64,000 nt of DNA from Acidobacteriaceae bacterium. GTDB taxonomy: Bacteria; Acidobacteriota; Terriglobia; Terriglobales; Acidobacteriaceae. Where the stretch lies: positions 90,439 to 154,438 of the forward strand of contig PKUV01000038.1 in assembly GCA_003131315.1 (NCBI GenBank), in the 5' to 3' direction. The notes beneath the pieces are model-generated. The model did not search any database. It saw nothing but the letters and a program-made list of their open reading frames with translations, and was not told where the DNA came from. Positions 51,460 through 61,770 of the stretch are shown piece after piece (position 1 is the first letter of the stretch; each line of letters begins with the position of its first letter). Position numbers and translations under genes: made by a program.

Positions 51460-52668
51460 CTATTGCGGGATGTCGGGGTTGAGCGCCTGTGAATTTCCGG
51501 ACTCTTTATATATGTGCACATAGGCCGAACGCAGGCGTTCCTTGGCCTCGCGCAATTGTTTGAAGGTTGCGACCTCGCTGGCGGCCTCGGAAATGCGGCC
51601 CAGTTGCCGATACGCCTGCGAAAGACGATAGTGTGCTTGCGCATCGAGCGCATCGACAGCAACGGCATGGCGCAGGTGTTCCAGTGCCTGATCGAGCTGA
51701 CCGGCGGACATCAGCACCTTGCCCAGGCCGACCTGCGCTTCCGGATCGTCGGGCGCCAGTTCCGCGGCGCGCCGGTAATGGCTGAGGGCAGCATCCATAT
51801 CGCCGTGCAAACTGAAGAGCGCGCCCAGTCGGCTTTCCGCCTTGGCATCGCCAGGATTGACGGTCAGTGCGGTCTCGAACTCTTTTTGCGCATCCTGTTG
51901 CGACTGCTCCGACATGGAATCTTCCAGAATGGCTTCCCCCAACTCAAAATGCGCCCCAGGGAGACGTGGGTCGATCCGAACCGCTTCGCGATATTGCGCT
52001 ATGGCGCCCTTGGCATCTCCCTCGGTGACCAGGTGCTGGGCAAGGAGTTCGTGCATCCGGGCGGAATTGGGGGCGATCAGGGCCAGGCTGTCGCGGGCCT
52101 GTGTCGCCAGGTCCGTGTGGACCCGGTAGACAACATAGAGAACGTCCACGTTCGTCGGGTCCAACTTCTGAAGCACGGCCAGAACCGCCGAAGTCTTCTC
52201 CAGATCCCCCTGCTGATAATCGAGTTCGGCCAGAGCCATGCCGGCGCGAATCTGCAATTTCTTATCCTGCAGATGCGGAAACGATTTTTCCAGGAGGGTT
52301 TTCGCGGAGTCGAATCTCCCCTGGGCCTTTTCGCATAAGCCGAGGATCGCCTGCGCTTTCCAGAGGGAAGGCTGGAGCCGCAGCGCCTGTCGAAGATTTT
52401 GACTGGCTGCGGCAAAGTTCCCCTGTAAAAACTCGACGACACCCAGATTCCCCCGCGCCTCGACGTTTTTGGGATCGAGCGCGAGAACGGCATTCAACTC
52501 GCGAATCGCTGCCTCAAACTGCTTATCGGCCACAGCCTGCTGAGCGCGGGCGAGGTGTGCTTGCATCTCGCGTTTCGGATCGGAGGCCCCCGCCTGAGCG
52601 GAAAGACAGACAAGAGTGCAAGAGAAGAACATCAGGAAAAAGACGGCCACACGTAAAATTGTTGACAT
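51460..52668 (-). CDS. secreted/periplasmic tetratricopeptide-repeat protein
   Basis: This 402-residue protein has a signal peptide (about residues 1-25, ending Leu-Ser-Ala-Gln-Ala) and about nine TPR units, seen as repeated Leu-Gly-x2-Glu/Leu and Ala-x3-Tyr/Leu-Asp-Pro patterns such as Ala-Val-Leu-Ala-Leu-Asp-Pro-Lys-Asn. TPR solenoids bind partner proteins. The ATG at 52668 has GGGAGC 6 bases before it. Reading further upstream adds only unrelated residues. It stands between a regulator and a TonB receptor, so a scaffold role in that locus is plausible but not shown. Confidence 0.8.
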   Translation of the reverse strand: MSTILRVAVFFLMFFSCTLVCLSAQAGASDPKREMQAHLARAQQAVADKQFEAAIRELNAVLALDPKNVEARGNLGVVEFLQGNFAAASQNLRQALRLQPSLWKAQAILGLCEKAQGRFDSAKTLLEKSFPHLQDKKLQIRAGMALAELDYQQGDLEKTSAVLAVLQKLDPTNVDVLYVVYRVHTDLATQARDSLALIAPNSARMHELLAQHLVTEGDAKGAIAQYREAVRIDPRLPGAHFELGEAILEDSMSEQSQQDAQKEFETALTVNPGDAKAESRLGALFSLHGDMDAALSHYRRAAELAPDDPEAQVGLGKVLMSAGQLDQALEHLRHAVAVDALDAQAHYRLSQAYRQLGRISEAASEVATFKQLREAKERLRSAYVHIYKESGNSQALNPDIPQ

Positions 52669-53049
52669 GCGCGCTCCCAAGTCAGCGGTAGAGTAGCACG
52701 AGTATTTCCGAGGCACTGTCTGCGCCTCATGGAAATTGCGGGCTGCCCGCCGGCATCTGTGAAAATGCGTAGGTTGCGTTGGCATGGGACCAACTTTCTC
52801 CGCAATTCGGTAGTCAGCCGTCGCAGCCATCCAAAAAATTGCCTGCGATCTTGTTTCAAACCTGCCACTGAACTGTTTCGAACTTGACGCCACCGGCAGG
52901 GACGGCAGAGAAAGGTAGGCTCAGCGTGTGTTCATTCCTACAGCGCGGACGGGATGTGCGCCCGAATCGAGGCACGTTTGATTGTTGAAATGTTTTACAT
53001 AATGAGGCTGTCCAAGCCCTACTGATTTGCGCATAAGGAGATACTGGTG
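52669..53049. promoter_or_regulatory. divergent intergenic region (TPR gene / receptor)
   Basis: This 381-base region separates two divergently transcribed genes and must carry promoters for both. The only clear signal is an AAGGAG ribosome-binding site at 53035-53040 for the receptor. I see no convincing hexamer pair. Confidence 0.4.
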
Positions 53050-56000
53050 ATGTCGCCCTTCGGTTCAAAGTTGCGTTTTGCTTTCGTCCTCGCCTTATTA
53101 ATCTCTTCGTTCTTCAACCGGGCGGTGGCCCAGGGTCGGCAAAGCGGAGAAATCCGTGGAACGGTGATGGACCAAACCCAGGCGTTGATCACGGGAGTCA
53201 AAGTCACCATCACGAACGTCACGACGGGCGTGAGCCACGTGGCCACCACCGACGCGTCGGGTGTGTACGACGTGCCCTTCGTACAGCCAGGTGAGTATAG
53301 CGTCACCTTTGCCAAGGACGCCTTCAAAACCCTGACCCGCTCCGGCATTACTCTGAGTGTGGAGACGATCACCGTTAATGGCGCGCTGGAAGTCGGCGCC
53401 GCCTCGGAAAGAGTAACCGTCTCGGGCGATGCGCCGCTGGTGCAGACCGAGTCCGCCGAAAAGAACACCACCCTTACTGCAGCCTTCGTCAGTTCTGCTC
53501 CCAGCATTAATCGCAGTTGGCAGGACTTGCTTGCAGCCCTGCCCGGAGTGAACCCCGGCAGCGGGGAAAACTCCAGTGGCTCCGGCGTCGGGGTGAACGG
53601 GCAGGAACGGTTCTTTTCCAGTTGGCAGATTGACGGTGGCACCGCGATGTTCGGGCAGTCCTCGAATCCGAACTACGTGTCGAACCCGACAGAGACGATT
53701 CAGGAAGTCAGCCTCAGTACGGCAAATTTTGGCGCCGAGCACGGCAACGGCCTGTCAGTTTTCAACGTGATCACCAAGAGCGGCACCAACAAATTTCACG
53801 GCGCCGTTTACGAGTACATCGAGAACGATGTGCTGAACGCTCAGAACAAGTTCGCCCAACCGCCTCCGTTCAACAAACCGGCAGTTCGATGGAACGAATA
53901 CGGCTTCAACCTCGGCGGGCCCATCAAGAAAAACAAGGCCTTCTTTTTCTTTAGCTATGAGAGGAATCCCAACCACAGCTTTGGCCCGGACCTACGCTCC
54001 TACCCGACGACCGGGCTCCAGCCGAACGGAGGGCAGGGGTATCGCGAGGGCGACTTCTCCGCGTTGTTGGGGGCGCCTGCGGTTGACGGTGGCGGCAGTC
54101 CCATTATCAACCCCTGTAACAACCAGCAGGTTCGCCAAGGACAAATCTACGATCCGCTCACGACGCAAACCGTGACTTGGAACGGTCAACCGGTGGTTTG
54201 CCGGATGCCTTTTGCCGGGAACATCATTGACCCAAGCCGCTTCGACCCGGCGGCGGTTGCCATCCAGCAGAACTTTCCCATTCCGAACGTTCCAGGAGCG
54301 GGGAACGTGAACAACTACTACAGCACCCAGTCGAACTGGAACGTGATGAAGCAACTGATGTCGTGGTACAACGCCAAGGTCGACTACGACTTCACGCCCA
54401 AGAACCGGCTGACTGCGTCGCTTGCGTGGTCGAATTATGACCAGAGTTTCACACGGCCCGATTGCAGCATTGACTGCGCTCACTGGAAAGGCAACCAGCC
54501 GCAGGGACAGATTACGAATGTCTGGACGATCAGCCCGAACGTGGTGAATGAATTTCGTTTTTCCCTCAGCCGCGCCTACGGAATCGCTACAAACGCGAGC
54601 AGTGGCGGAGGATGGCCATCCAAACTAGGGCTAAGCAATCCGGCTGGAGATCTTTTTCCGAACATCTGGATCAACGGAAACCTGAACACCGACATCGGGA
54701 ACCCCGACGCTCCGCCCGCGATTGACGTCGAGACGAGCTTTGTCGAGTCGGACGCCGTTACCTGGGTGCGCGGAAAGCACATCTTGAAGTTCGGCGGCGA
54801 GTTCGACCGCTGGTGGGTGAACACCGGATGGGGAACCGCGACCGAAGGCGGCTTCTGGTGGGGCGGCGTATTTACGCAGAATCCCGTTGACCAGGGTCTG
54901 CCGTCGGGCAGCGTGCCCACCGAAGGGGAAGGTTACGCCGATTTTCTTCTCGGCTTGCCGAACTCATGGTGGATCTCGATCAATCCTGAGACCGGCGGAC
55001 GGATGTGGAGCACCCAGGCTTTCGTTCAGGACGAATACAAGGTCAAACCGAATCTCACGTTAACGCTGGGATTGCGCTACGTGGCGCAGAGTGGATGGAG
55101 CGAAGTACAGAATCGCGTCTCGGGCTTCCAGCCTTCGATCAAGAATCCGGCCGACGGCTCGATGGGCGCGATGTGGTACGGCGGCCAATACGGACACACG
55201 GCCATGACCAACACGATCCCGCACTTCTTTGCCCCACGAGTGGGAGTGGCGTGGTCTCCGAAGAATGACTGGTCCGTTCGCGGAGGATTTGGTATCTACA
55301 ATATCTTTGCCGGACAGAACACGATCGCTCCGGCCATAGCTTGGGGCCAAGGCTGGGTCCCGGTAGGGAATATGTGGTGTCCGGACTCGCCGCTCTTCCA
55401 ACTGGGCAACCGCACTTCAAACTGGCAAGATCCCAATGGTGGAAGCTCGAACTGTTATTCCAATCAGTTTGGGATCGGACCGCCGTCACCCATTTATCCC
55501 ACCAACCAGAACCGGACTGCGGATCTGTTCAACGGTCTCAACGTGAACTACACGCCGTTTAACATACCCATGGAATACTATGCCGAGTACCAGTTTGACA
55601 TTCAGCATCAGTTCGCGCACGGAGTCGTGCTGGACCTCGGCTACGTGGGGAACCGGGGATTCAATATTCAACTGGGCAGGGACATCAACCAGATTCGGCT
55701 GACGGGTCCGGGCGCCGGCACCCGGCCTAACCCGAACTTCAACCAGATTGATGCCTCCCTGTTCGATGGCCGCGGCAACTACAACGCTCTGCAAATCATT
55801 GCCAAGAAGCAGTTCGCCCATGGATTGTCGTTTGCCGTGAACTATGCCTGGGCCAAGGTGCTGGATACGCAGACCGGCGGCGGGTGGGGTGGCTCGGGAT
55901 CTTCCGAACGTCACTCGGGGAATTATCAGAACGCATACAACATGAATGCGAACTACGGTCCGGCGTCGAACGACATCCGCCACACCTTTAACGGCAGCGT

Positions 56001-56607
56001 GACATACAACCTTCCGTTCGGTAATGGAAAGCAGTTCCTGAACCAAGGTGGAGTGCTGGACGGGATTGTCGGCGGCTGGGAACTCTCTTCGATCTTCCAT
56101 GTGCGCAGTGGTGTGCCGACGACTGTGATCGTGGGCTACGACGGAGCTGGAGTGGGATCGGGGCAATGGCGCCCCAATCAGATCGCAGATCCTAACCAGG
56201 CGGGCCCGGTGGCGGCAAATTCGAATATTCAATGTCAATATCTTGCCGGGCAGCCGATCCCAAATACGGACCTCGTCGGAATTGCTCCTGCGCGCGTGCA
56301 CACGATGAGCAGTTGGTTCAACCCTTGCGCTTTTACTACCCCCCAAGGCGGCACCTTCGGCAACGTGGGTAGGGATACCATTTACGGACCAAACTGGCGA
56401 ACGGTTGACTTGGCGTTGCTCAAGAACTTCCGTTTGGGCCTGCTCGGTGAAGGCGGGGGATTGCAGTTTAAGCTCTCGGCCACAGATGTGTTCAACCACC
56501 CGAACCTGGGTTTGACGGATTCAACCTATACCGACGGTGGCTTCGGCCAAATCAGTTACGCCAACACCAGTCGGCAACTACAGGTTGGAATGAAGATCAC
56601 CTTCTAG
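53050..56607 (+). CDS. Oar-like TonB-dependent receptor of the N-acetylhexosamine locus
   Basis: This 1185-residue receptor has a signal peptide ending Ala-Val-Ala-Gln (about residue 27), a carboxypeptidase-regulatory-like domain (about 33-110, with Gly-Thr-Val-Met-Asp-Gln-Thr-Gln), a plug with Ala-Leu-Pro-Gly-Val-Asn-Pro, and a barrel ending Lys-Ile-Thr-Phe. AGGAG precedes the ATG at 53050 by 9 bases. A GTG directly before it is an alternative. It probably imports amino-sugar-containing glycans for the downstream esterase and GH84 enzyme. Confidence 0.9.
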   Translation: MSPFGSKLRFAFVLALLISSFFNRAVAQGRQSGEIRGTVMDQTQALITGVKVTITNVTTGVSHVATTDASGVYDVPFVQPGEYSVTFAKDAFKTLTRSGITLSVETITVNGALEVGAASERVTVSGDAPLVQTESAEKNTTLTAAFVSSAPSINRSWQDLLAALPGVNPGSGENSSGSGVGVNGQERFFSSWQIDGGTAMFGQSSNPNYVSNPTETIQEVSLSTANFGAEHGNGLSVFNVITKSGTNKFHGAVYEYIENDVLNAQNKFAQPPPFNKPAVRWNEYGFNLGGPIKKNKAFFFFSYERNPNHSFGPDLRSYPTTGLQPNGGQGYREGDFSALLGAPAVDGGGSPIINPCNNQQVRQGQIYDPLTTQTVTWNGQPVVCRMPFAGNIIDPSRFDPAAVAIQQNFPIPNVPGAGNVNNYYSTQSNWNVMKQLMSWYNAKVDYDFTPKNRLTASLAWSNYDQSFTRPDCSIDCAHWKGNQPQGQITNVWTISPNVVNEFRFSLSRAYGIATNASSGGGWPSKLGLSNPAGDLFPNIWINGNLNTDIGNPDAPPAIDVETSFVESDAVTWVRGKHILKFGGEFDRWWVNTGWGTATEGGFWWGGVFTQNPVDQGLPSGSVPTEGEGYADFLLGLPNSWWISINPETGGRMWSTQAFVQDEYKVKPNLTLTLGLRYVAQSGWSEVQNRVSGFQPSIKNPADGSMGAMWYGGQYGHTAMTNTIPHFFAPRVGVAWSPKNDWSVRGGFGIYNIFAGQNTIAPAIAWGQGWVPVGNMWCPDSPLFQLGNRTSNWQDPNGGSSNCYSNQFGIGPPSPIYPTNQNRTADLFNGLNVNYTPFNIPMEYYAEYQFDIQHQFAHGVVLDLGYVGNRGFNIQLGRDINQIRLTGPGAGTRPNPNFNQIDASLFDGRGNYNALQIIAKKQFAHGLSFAVNYAWAKVLDTQTGGGWGGSGSSERHSGNYQNAYNMNANYGPASNDIRHTFNGSVTYNLPFGNGKQFLNQGGVLDGIVGGWELSSIFHVRSGVPTTVIVGYDGAGVGSGQWRPNQIADPNQAGPVAANSNIQCQYLAGQPIPNTDLVGIAPARVHTMSSWFNPCAFTTPQGGTFGNVGRDTIYGPNWRTVDLALLKNFRLGLLGEGGGLQFKLSATDVFNHPNLGLTDSTYTDGGFGQISYANTSRQLQVGMKITF

Positions 56608-56733
56608 CCAGATGACTCCCCCAGGAGCAATCGGCGGGGCACCGCTCATCACGGCGTCCCAGACCGGCCTGAAGCAAGTCTTCCATTGGAACTTGATCCA
56701 AGAGCGTTCGAAGCCGAGGTCTCGCGTTCCTTT

Positions 56734-57471
56734 ATGAAACCAATCTTTGTTCTTCTAGCCAGCTTGATTCTGTCGGCCAATGTGGCGGCGCAGCAGCCGT
56801 CGGATCCTTGCGCGTCTCTCAAGGAAGACCAGCACGCAATGGAGTTGAGATTGCGCGACTGGCCCGACTTGGCCAAGTATCGGGAAGACGATGCCAGGCT
56901 GGGTACGCCCGCGAAGGGAGAGTCGAGAGTCGTGTTCCTGGGCGATTCCATCACGGAATTCTGGGCCCTGTCCGACTCCTTCCACGGCAAGCCCTATGTG
57001 AACCGTGGTATCAGTGGGCAAACCACGCCGCAGATCCTTCTACGCTTTCGCCAGGACGTGATAGCGCTGAAGCCAAGGGTAGTGGTAATCCTCGCCGGCA
57101 CCAACGATATCGCGGAAAACACCGGCCCCATCACGCTGGCGGCGATCGAAGACAACCTGACGTCCATGGTGGACCTGGCGAAGCGAAACGGAATCCGCGT
57201 GGTTCTTTCTTCACTCGTACCGGCTTTCCAATATCCGTGGAGGCCGGACCTGGCGCCGGTGGAAAAGATTCGCGCTTTAAATGACTGGATAAAAGACTAC
57301 GCCGCGAAGGAGAGGTTGGTTTTTCTCGACTACCACTCGGCCATGGCGAATGACAAGCGCGGTCTGAAGGCGGAACTGTCCGAGGACGGAGTCCACCCGA
57401 ACAAAGCTGGCTATGCCTTGATGGCGCCTCTGGCGGAGAAGGCAATCGCCGCGGCGTTAGCCAAGAACTGA
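56734..57471 (+). CDS. secreted SGNH/GDSL-family esterase
   Basis: This 245-residue hydrolase has a signal peptide (about residues 1-19, ending Val-Ala-Ala-Gln) and all SGNH blocks: Gly-Asp-Ser-Ile-Thr (Ser nucleophile), Gly-Ile-Ser-Gly-Gln-Thr (Gly), Gly-Thr-Asn-Asp (Asn) and Asp-Gly-Val-His-Pro-Asn (Asp-x2-His). Such enzymes often deacetylate glycans. The ATG at 56734 begins the signal peptide, and upstream in-frame codons lack one. It lies 12 bases before the GH84 gene, so the pair likely removes acetyl or other esters and then cuts the glycan. Confidence 0.88.
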   Translation: MKPIFVLLASLILSANVAAQQPSDPCASLKEDQHAMELRLRDWPDLAKYREDDARLGTPAKGESRVVFLGDSITEFWALSDSFHGKPYVNRGISGQTTPQILLRFRQDVIALKPRVVVILAGTNDIAENTGPITLAAIEDNLTSMVDLAKRNGIRVVLSSLVPAFQYPWRPDLAPVEKIRALNDWIKDYAAKERLVFLDYHSAMANDKRGLKAELSEDGVHPNKAGYALMAPLAEKAIAAALAKN

Positions 57472-57483
57472 GAGTCGTCCCCT

Positions 57484-60012
57484 ATGCGAGGCAGGCTAGC
57501 GCTGGTTGTTGTCTGTGTCATCACGCTCTTCACTCCGTTCGCAACGGGGCGAGTCAAGGCGACTTGGACGGTTGTTTCCAGCGGTAAGGTCGACAGCCGG
57601 ATTCAGCGTCAGTTGCGCGAGCTTGCATCCCAAAATGGAGTGCCCCTCCGCTTCTCGGGCGATGTCGAGCAAAACACCGGCCCACAGCGCGATGCCGACA
57701 GCCTACTGATCCAGTTGGACAGCGTGGCCGATCCCAGCGCCTTCCTGGCCGAGCTCAAGCGGGAAGCCCGCGGCTCGGAGGTTGAACCCACGGCGGAGCT
57801 GAGCAACGAAGGCTATATTCTGCGCTGCTCTTATTCACATGCTCCTGCTTCACATGGTCCTGCGCCTAATCGCATTCGCATTGAGGCGGCCTCGGCCACC
57901 GGTCTTCACAATGCGCTGCTGCGGATTCCGGACCTTCTGGCAACCGGGGCCGCGAAGCTTTCCCTCGACCTCGTCCCCCACCCGCAATCCGTGCGCCTGC
58001 AAAAAGGTGGCATGGAAGCGATCATCGCCGATTATCCCTCGTTCCCCATTCGCGGTATCGTTGAGGGCTTTTATGGGCCGCCCTGGAGCCACGATGACCG
58101 GCTTGACGTGCTGCGTTTTGAAGGGCAGCACGGAATGAACATTTACATTTACGGCCCAAAGGACGATCCCTATCACCGCAAGCTCTGGCGGGAACCGTAT
58201 CCGCCAGAACAGATGCAGCATCTCGGCGCACTTGCGGCCGTCGCGAACGAGAACTTCGTTGACCTCAGCTTCGCCATCAGCCCCGGTCTTTCCATGACCT
58301 ATTCCAGCGAGGCGGATTTCCAGACTCTCGCCCACAAGTTGGAAAGTGTTGGCCAGCTGGGGATCTCGAATTTCGCCCTCTTCCTGGACGACGTTCCGCA
58401 GGAACTGGTCCATCCCGAGGATCGCAAGCGATTCAAGACGCTCGCCCAGGCCCATATCCAGCTCATTAACCGTTTGCACGACCATCTCAAATCGCTCTCC
58501 CCAAAAAATCGTTTGACGGTTTGTCCCACCACCTACACCAACGAATGGGGCAAGCGCGACTACATTCGGGAACTGGGGGCGGGCGTCCGTCCTGAGATAC
58601 CGCTGGATTGGACGGGAACAGAAGTCATCCCGCGGGCCATCACGGCGGCGCAAGCTGAGGAATGGGGCGCCTACATCCGCCGCAAACCTCTCGTGTGGGA
58701 CAACTATCCCACCAATGACAGTGACTCGTGGTGGCTGAATCTGGATCCCCTGCGCGGGCGGGACGCCGGACTTTTCGCCGCGACCCAGGGCTTGTTTTCC
58801 AATCCCATGAATCAGGCGCATGCCACCCTGATTCCCCTCCAGACCGTGGCCGACTTTTTGTGGAACCCGCGGGCATACGATCCTGAGAAATCGCAGGTGC
58901 ATGCGCTCATCAGTCAGTATGGCCAGGACGCGCCGGCTCTCCTCGCCCCGCTGCTCAGGATTTTCACGGCGGAAGGGGGAGACGGCTTGATCTTCAGATC
59001 TATTTTTGAAGAGAGTTGGACTCCGGTTGACGTCTCGGCCGTCGAGTCGCAAGTTTCCCGCTTAAGTTCCTTGGTCGCCGCCCTGCGGGGCCAGGGCAGG
59101 TTCGAAAAGCTGGTGTCCGAAATCTCCCCCCTCCCGGACTTGCTCCGCGCTCAACTGGCCCGTGTTCGGACGGACGCCGCGTTCAAGCACCTGCCCGACG
59201 GCAAAATCCAGTGGGACCGCGAGCGAGATGTTCTGAAAGCATCCAGGGTCTCCGGCAAGCTTGTTCTCGATGGCGATTTTTCGAAGTGGGAGTCCGGAAC
59301 TTTATACCTGCTGAACAAGAATTCCAAGATTGTGGACGGGGAAGGCCTCTGGAAAGGGCCGTCGCGGTTTTCCGCTCGGGTCGCGTTAGCTTGGGACGAA
59401 GAGAACCTTTACTTCGGGGTTGATGTCACCGATCCTGAGCTTTACCAGCCTTTCTGGGGACGAGGAGTGCAGAACGGAGACGCGTTCCGCCTGATCCTTG
59501 ACACGATAGTGCCCATCGCAATAAAGCCCGGAAGGCCAACCGGCGTATTCGACCTCTATCTAAGTCCCGGAAACTTTGCCGATGTGAAGCCCAGTATCTA
59601 CTGCGACGAGGACTTCTTTCCCTTACGGTCCCGTCCACACGACTACAACCAGGAGATTCGGGCAGCCTGGAAGAAAACGGCGACTGGTTTTTCTGGCGAT
59701 GTCGTTGTGCCGGCAGCCTTCTTCGCGCGCCAGAATTTTGCGCTGGGCCAGAAAATCGGGCTGAGCTTCGGGGTGCAAAAGGTTTTCCCGCCCCAAGATC
59801 CGTTTGAGGAAGATCCGGCCCGGATCGTCTTTTCCTCGAAGGAAGGCGGCTTGTTCCCGGTTGAATCACAAAGCCCGGCCACGTTTCAGCGAATGGAGCT
59901 GGTGGACCCATCAAGTGGTTCAAGACCCAGATCCCAGGTGTTTTGGCGCATACCGGACAGTGCCGGGCGAAGCTGCGGTCCGCGATGCCGAGGACGGTGG
60001 CGTCCAATCTAG
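57484..60012 (+). CDS. GH84-family beta-N-acetylglucosaminidase (NagJ/hyaluronidase type) with CBM9-like tail
   Basis: This 842-residue enzyme has a signal peptide, an N-terminal domain like that of GH20/84 enzymes (about 30-175), a catalytic barrel starting Arg-Gly-Ile-Val-Glu-Gly-Phe-Tyr-Gly and carrying the Asp-Asp pair in Phe-Leu-Asp-Asp-Val, and a C-terminal CBM9-like domain (about 590-800, starting Leu-Asp-Gly-Asp-Phe-Ser). It should remove beta-linked GlcNAc by substrate-assisted catalysis. The last about 25 residues are Arg/Pro-rich and may be out-of-frame sequence after a late frameshift. It ends the locus that begins with the receptor at 53050. Confidence 0.87.
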   Translation: MRGRLALVVVCVITLFTPFATGRVKATWTVVSSGKVDSRIQRQLRELASQNGVPLRFSGDVEQNTGPQRDADSLLIQLDSVADPSAFLAELKREARGSEVEPTAELSNEGYILRCSYSHAPASHGPAPNRIRIEAASATGLHNALLRIPDLLATGAAKLSLDLVPHPQSVRLQKGGMEAIIADYPSFPIRGIVEGFYGPPWSHDDRLDVLRFEGQHGMNIYIYGPKDDPYHRKLWREPYPPEQMQHLGALAAVANENFVDLSFAISPGLSMTYSSEADFQTLAHKLESVGQLGISNFALFLDDVPQELVHPEDRKRFKTLAQAHIQLINRLHDHLKSLSPKNRLTVCPTTYTNEWGKRDYIRELGAGVRPEIPLDWTGTEVIPRAITAAQAEEWGAYIRRKPLVWDNYPTNDSDSWWLNLDPLRGRDAGLFAATQGLFSNPMNQAHATLIPLQTVADFLWNPRAYDPEKSQVHALISQYGQDAPALLAPLLRIFTAEGGDGLIFRSIFEESWTPVDVSAVESQVSRLSSLVAALRGQGRFEKLVSEISPLPDLLRAQLARVRTDAAFKHLPDGKIQWDRERDVLKASRVSGKLVLDGDFSKWESGTLYLLNKNSKIVDGEGLWKGPSRFSARVALAWDEENLYFGVDVTDPELYQPFWGRGVQNGDAFRLILDTIVPIAIKPGRPTGVFDLYLSPGNFADVKPSIYCDEDFFPLRSRPHDYNQEIRAAWKKTATGFSGDVVVPAAFFARQNFALGQKIGLSFGVQKVFPPQDPFEEDPARIVFSSKEGGLFPVESQSPATFQRMELVDPSSGSRPRSQVFWRIPDSAGRSCGPRCRGRWRPI

Positions 60013-60284
60013 GTTCCCCCTCGAATCAAGTCCGAGAATCAAGGTTAGACTAGACCCAGACTTTCCGTAGGCAGGTCTCAGCAATGTTGCCGATCTTCAG
60101 ACCTTCCAACACAATCTGCCACTTATTTTCCGGGGTTCTCTGGACTCTCGGCTTTCTTGACATTCTCGCCTCCTGGCAGAGGCCCCAAGCCTAACTAACT
60201 TCCGTGTCCAGTTCTACAGGGGTGCACTACACGAACCATTGAATTTCAATTGATTTCAGTCCCGATTTAGCTGTACGACTTGCC

Positions 60285-60539
60285 CTATACTGCGAGCCTG
60301 GGTCGAGACTCTTCCACTCGAATCGGCTTCCCCCACAAAATCACGCCGTTCAAGCGTGAGATAGCCTTCTCGGCTTCGAGGTGGTTGGTCATTTCTACAA
60401 ACGCGAACCCACGTGAATATCGAGTTTCAGGATCGGTCATGATTTCCACTCCTTCGACTGGTCCGTACGTTTGAAACAACGTACGAAGCTCATCTGGTGT
60501 CCCGTTTGAGGCAAGATTTCCAACAAATACGTTTGTCAT
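60285..60539 (-). CDS. RRM-domain RNA-binding protein
   Basis: This 84-residue protein is a single RNA-recognition motif: RNP2 Val-Phe-Val-Gly-Asn-Leu near the N-terminus and RNP1 Arg-Gly-Phe-Ala-Phe-Val-Glu-Met in the middle. Bacterial small RRM proteins bind RNA and respond to stress or cold. I chose the ATG at 60539, directly before the first strand, with GGTGAT before it. An upstream in-frame extension of 11 residues lacks domain content. The C-terminal glycine-rich tail seen in cyanobacterial members is missing. Confidence 0.85.
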   Translation of the reverse strand: MTNVFVGNLASNGTPDELRTLFQTYGPVEGVEIMTDPETRYSRGFAFVEMTNHLEAEKAISRLNGVILWGKPIRVEESRPRLAV

Positions 60540-60655
60540 ATCACCGTTTCTAATGATGACTTCGAGTGTCACCAGGTTCAGACACCTTCAGGTACTCTTT
60601 AGTCAGTCCGGGAAGGCGAGATTAACCGCCTTCCCGTGTCGAAAAACTCATAGTT

Positions 60656-60976
60656 CTACGCTGCTGCGTGAACGGCGATCTTATGGAAGGTCGAGTTGAC
60701 AACGTCAGAGGTCTGAACCTTGGGCGTTCCCTCGATAAATCTTGCCATGGTCTTCAACACTTCAGGGTAAGTATTGGTGTTGTAAGTGTCTGAACTGGCT
60801 TTGTTGTCCCACAGACTGATGGCAGTCACATCGATTCCGCCGGGACCGGAGAATGTAATTTCGTCCTTAAAGCCATTCTGCCTGCGAAGTAACGGAAGAA
60901 TGTCCTTGTCAAATGTTCGGGTGTAATCAGAAAGCATATTGGATTTCAGATGAAAAGAGACGTTGCGTGCAAACAT
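60656..60976 (-). CDS. small protein with antibiotic-biosynthesis-monooxygenase-like fold
   Basis: This 106-residue protein alternates strands and helices in the order of dimeric alpha-beta barrels (Val-Ser-Phe-His-Leu-Lys, then Ile-Leu-Pro-Leu-Leu-Arg-Arg-Gln-Asn-Gly-Phe-Lys, Ala-Ile-Ser-Leu-Trp). Such proteins include ABM monooxygenases and many of unknown role. The start at 60976 has AAGGAGGT 7 bases upstream, a strong signal. I do not assign a reaction. Confidence 0.65.
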   Translation of the reverse strand: MFARNVSFHLKSNMLSDYTRTFDKDILPLLRRQNGFKDEITFSGPGGIDVTAISLWDNKASSDTYNTNTYPEVLKTMARFIEGTPKVQTSDVVNSTFHKIAVHAAA

Positions 60977-61770
60977 ATCAACCTCCTTAAGGTTGTCATT
61001 CGCTAAGATAGGGAGAACTTCAGATGGACTGACTTAGTTCAGGGAACCTGAAAGAGGAGAAGGATGCTCACTCCACCCAGCGGGTGCATTTAGGTGGCCT
61101 TCTGCATCGACGCGCAACTTATTGTATCGATACATTAGAAAGCATATCCGGCACTGCAGAGTTTGGGGTTCCGTCGTGTACTTTTGGCGGAAAGCAGGCA
61201 CAAACGGCAACCTTTAAGACGGAATGACAGTCACAACGGGTCCGGCAGCGGGCCGCCGGCACAGTGCTCGGAGATCATGTTCAGTTCGGTGACCGGCAAA
61301 ACTGTTATCAGCCTGGTATAAATTTGACTGTCTGTTCACAACCGCTCACATTCGATGGAACAGCACTCAGCAAGAAAGGTGCGGGGCGGACGAGCAATCC
61401 CGCGTGGATTTGTTTTAGAAGTGGATACAGCGCTGCCCAGACATACGGCGACGAAGTGAGCCAGTAGCGGTGGCACCCGGAGGCGAAAAGCCTGGCACCT
61501 GATGGGAACGGCTGCGGCTCGCACAGTAAGAGATAAACCACCAATCTAGTCACCATTTCCACCCAATTGAGAACGTTTTAACCCGACTTAGGGCTTTCTT
61601 CCTGTGCCGAAAGGGAATCCTTTCGGCTCAGTTCCCGATTTGCCGACCTTCCAGGAAGTTGCGGAGGTTTCTTCCGGCAGAGAGAACTTGACCGCTGCCG
61701 TCTGAAAACCCGCCGTCGATTTTGCGAGATTTCCGCGAATAGGGCTGGAAAAGTGATCCGAAGGCTAGCG
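60977..61770. other. gene-free interval with one hairpin
   Basis: Short frames exist but none has a recognisable product or ribosome-binding site. A perfect 9-bp hairpin (GCCGAAAGG at 61606-61614, loop GAAT, CCTTTCGGC at 61619-61627) stands alone without a T-run. Confidence 0.45.
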
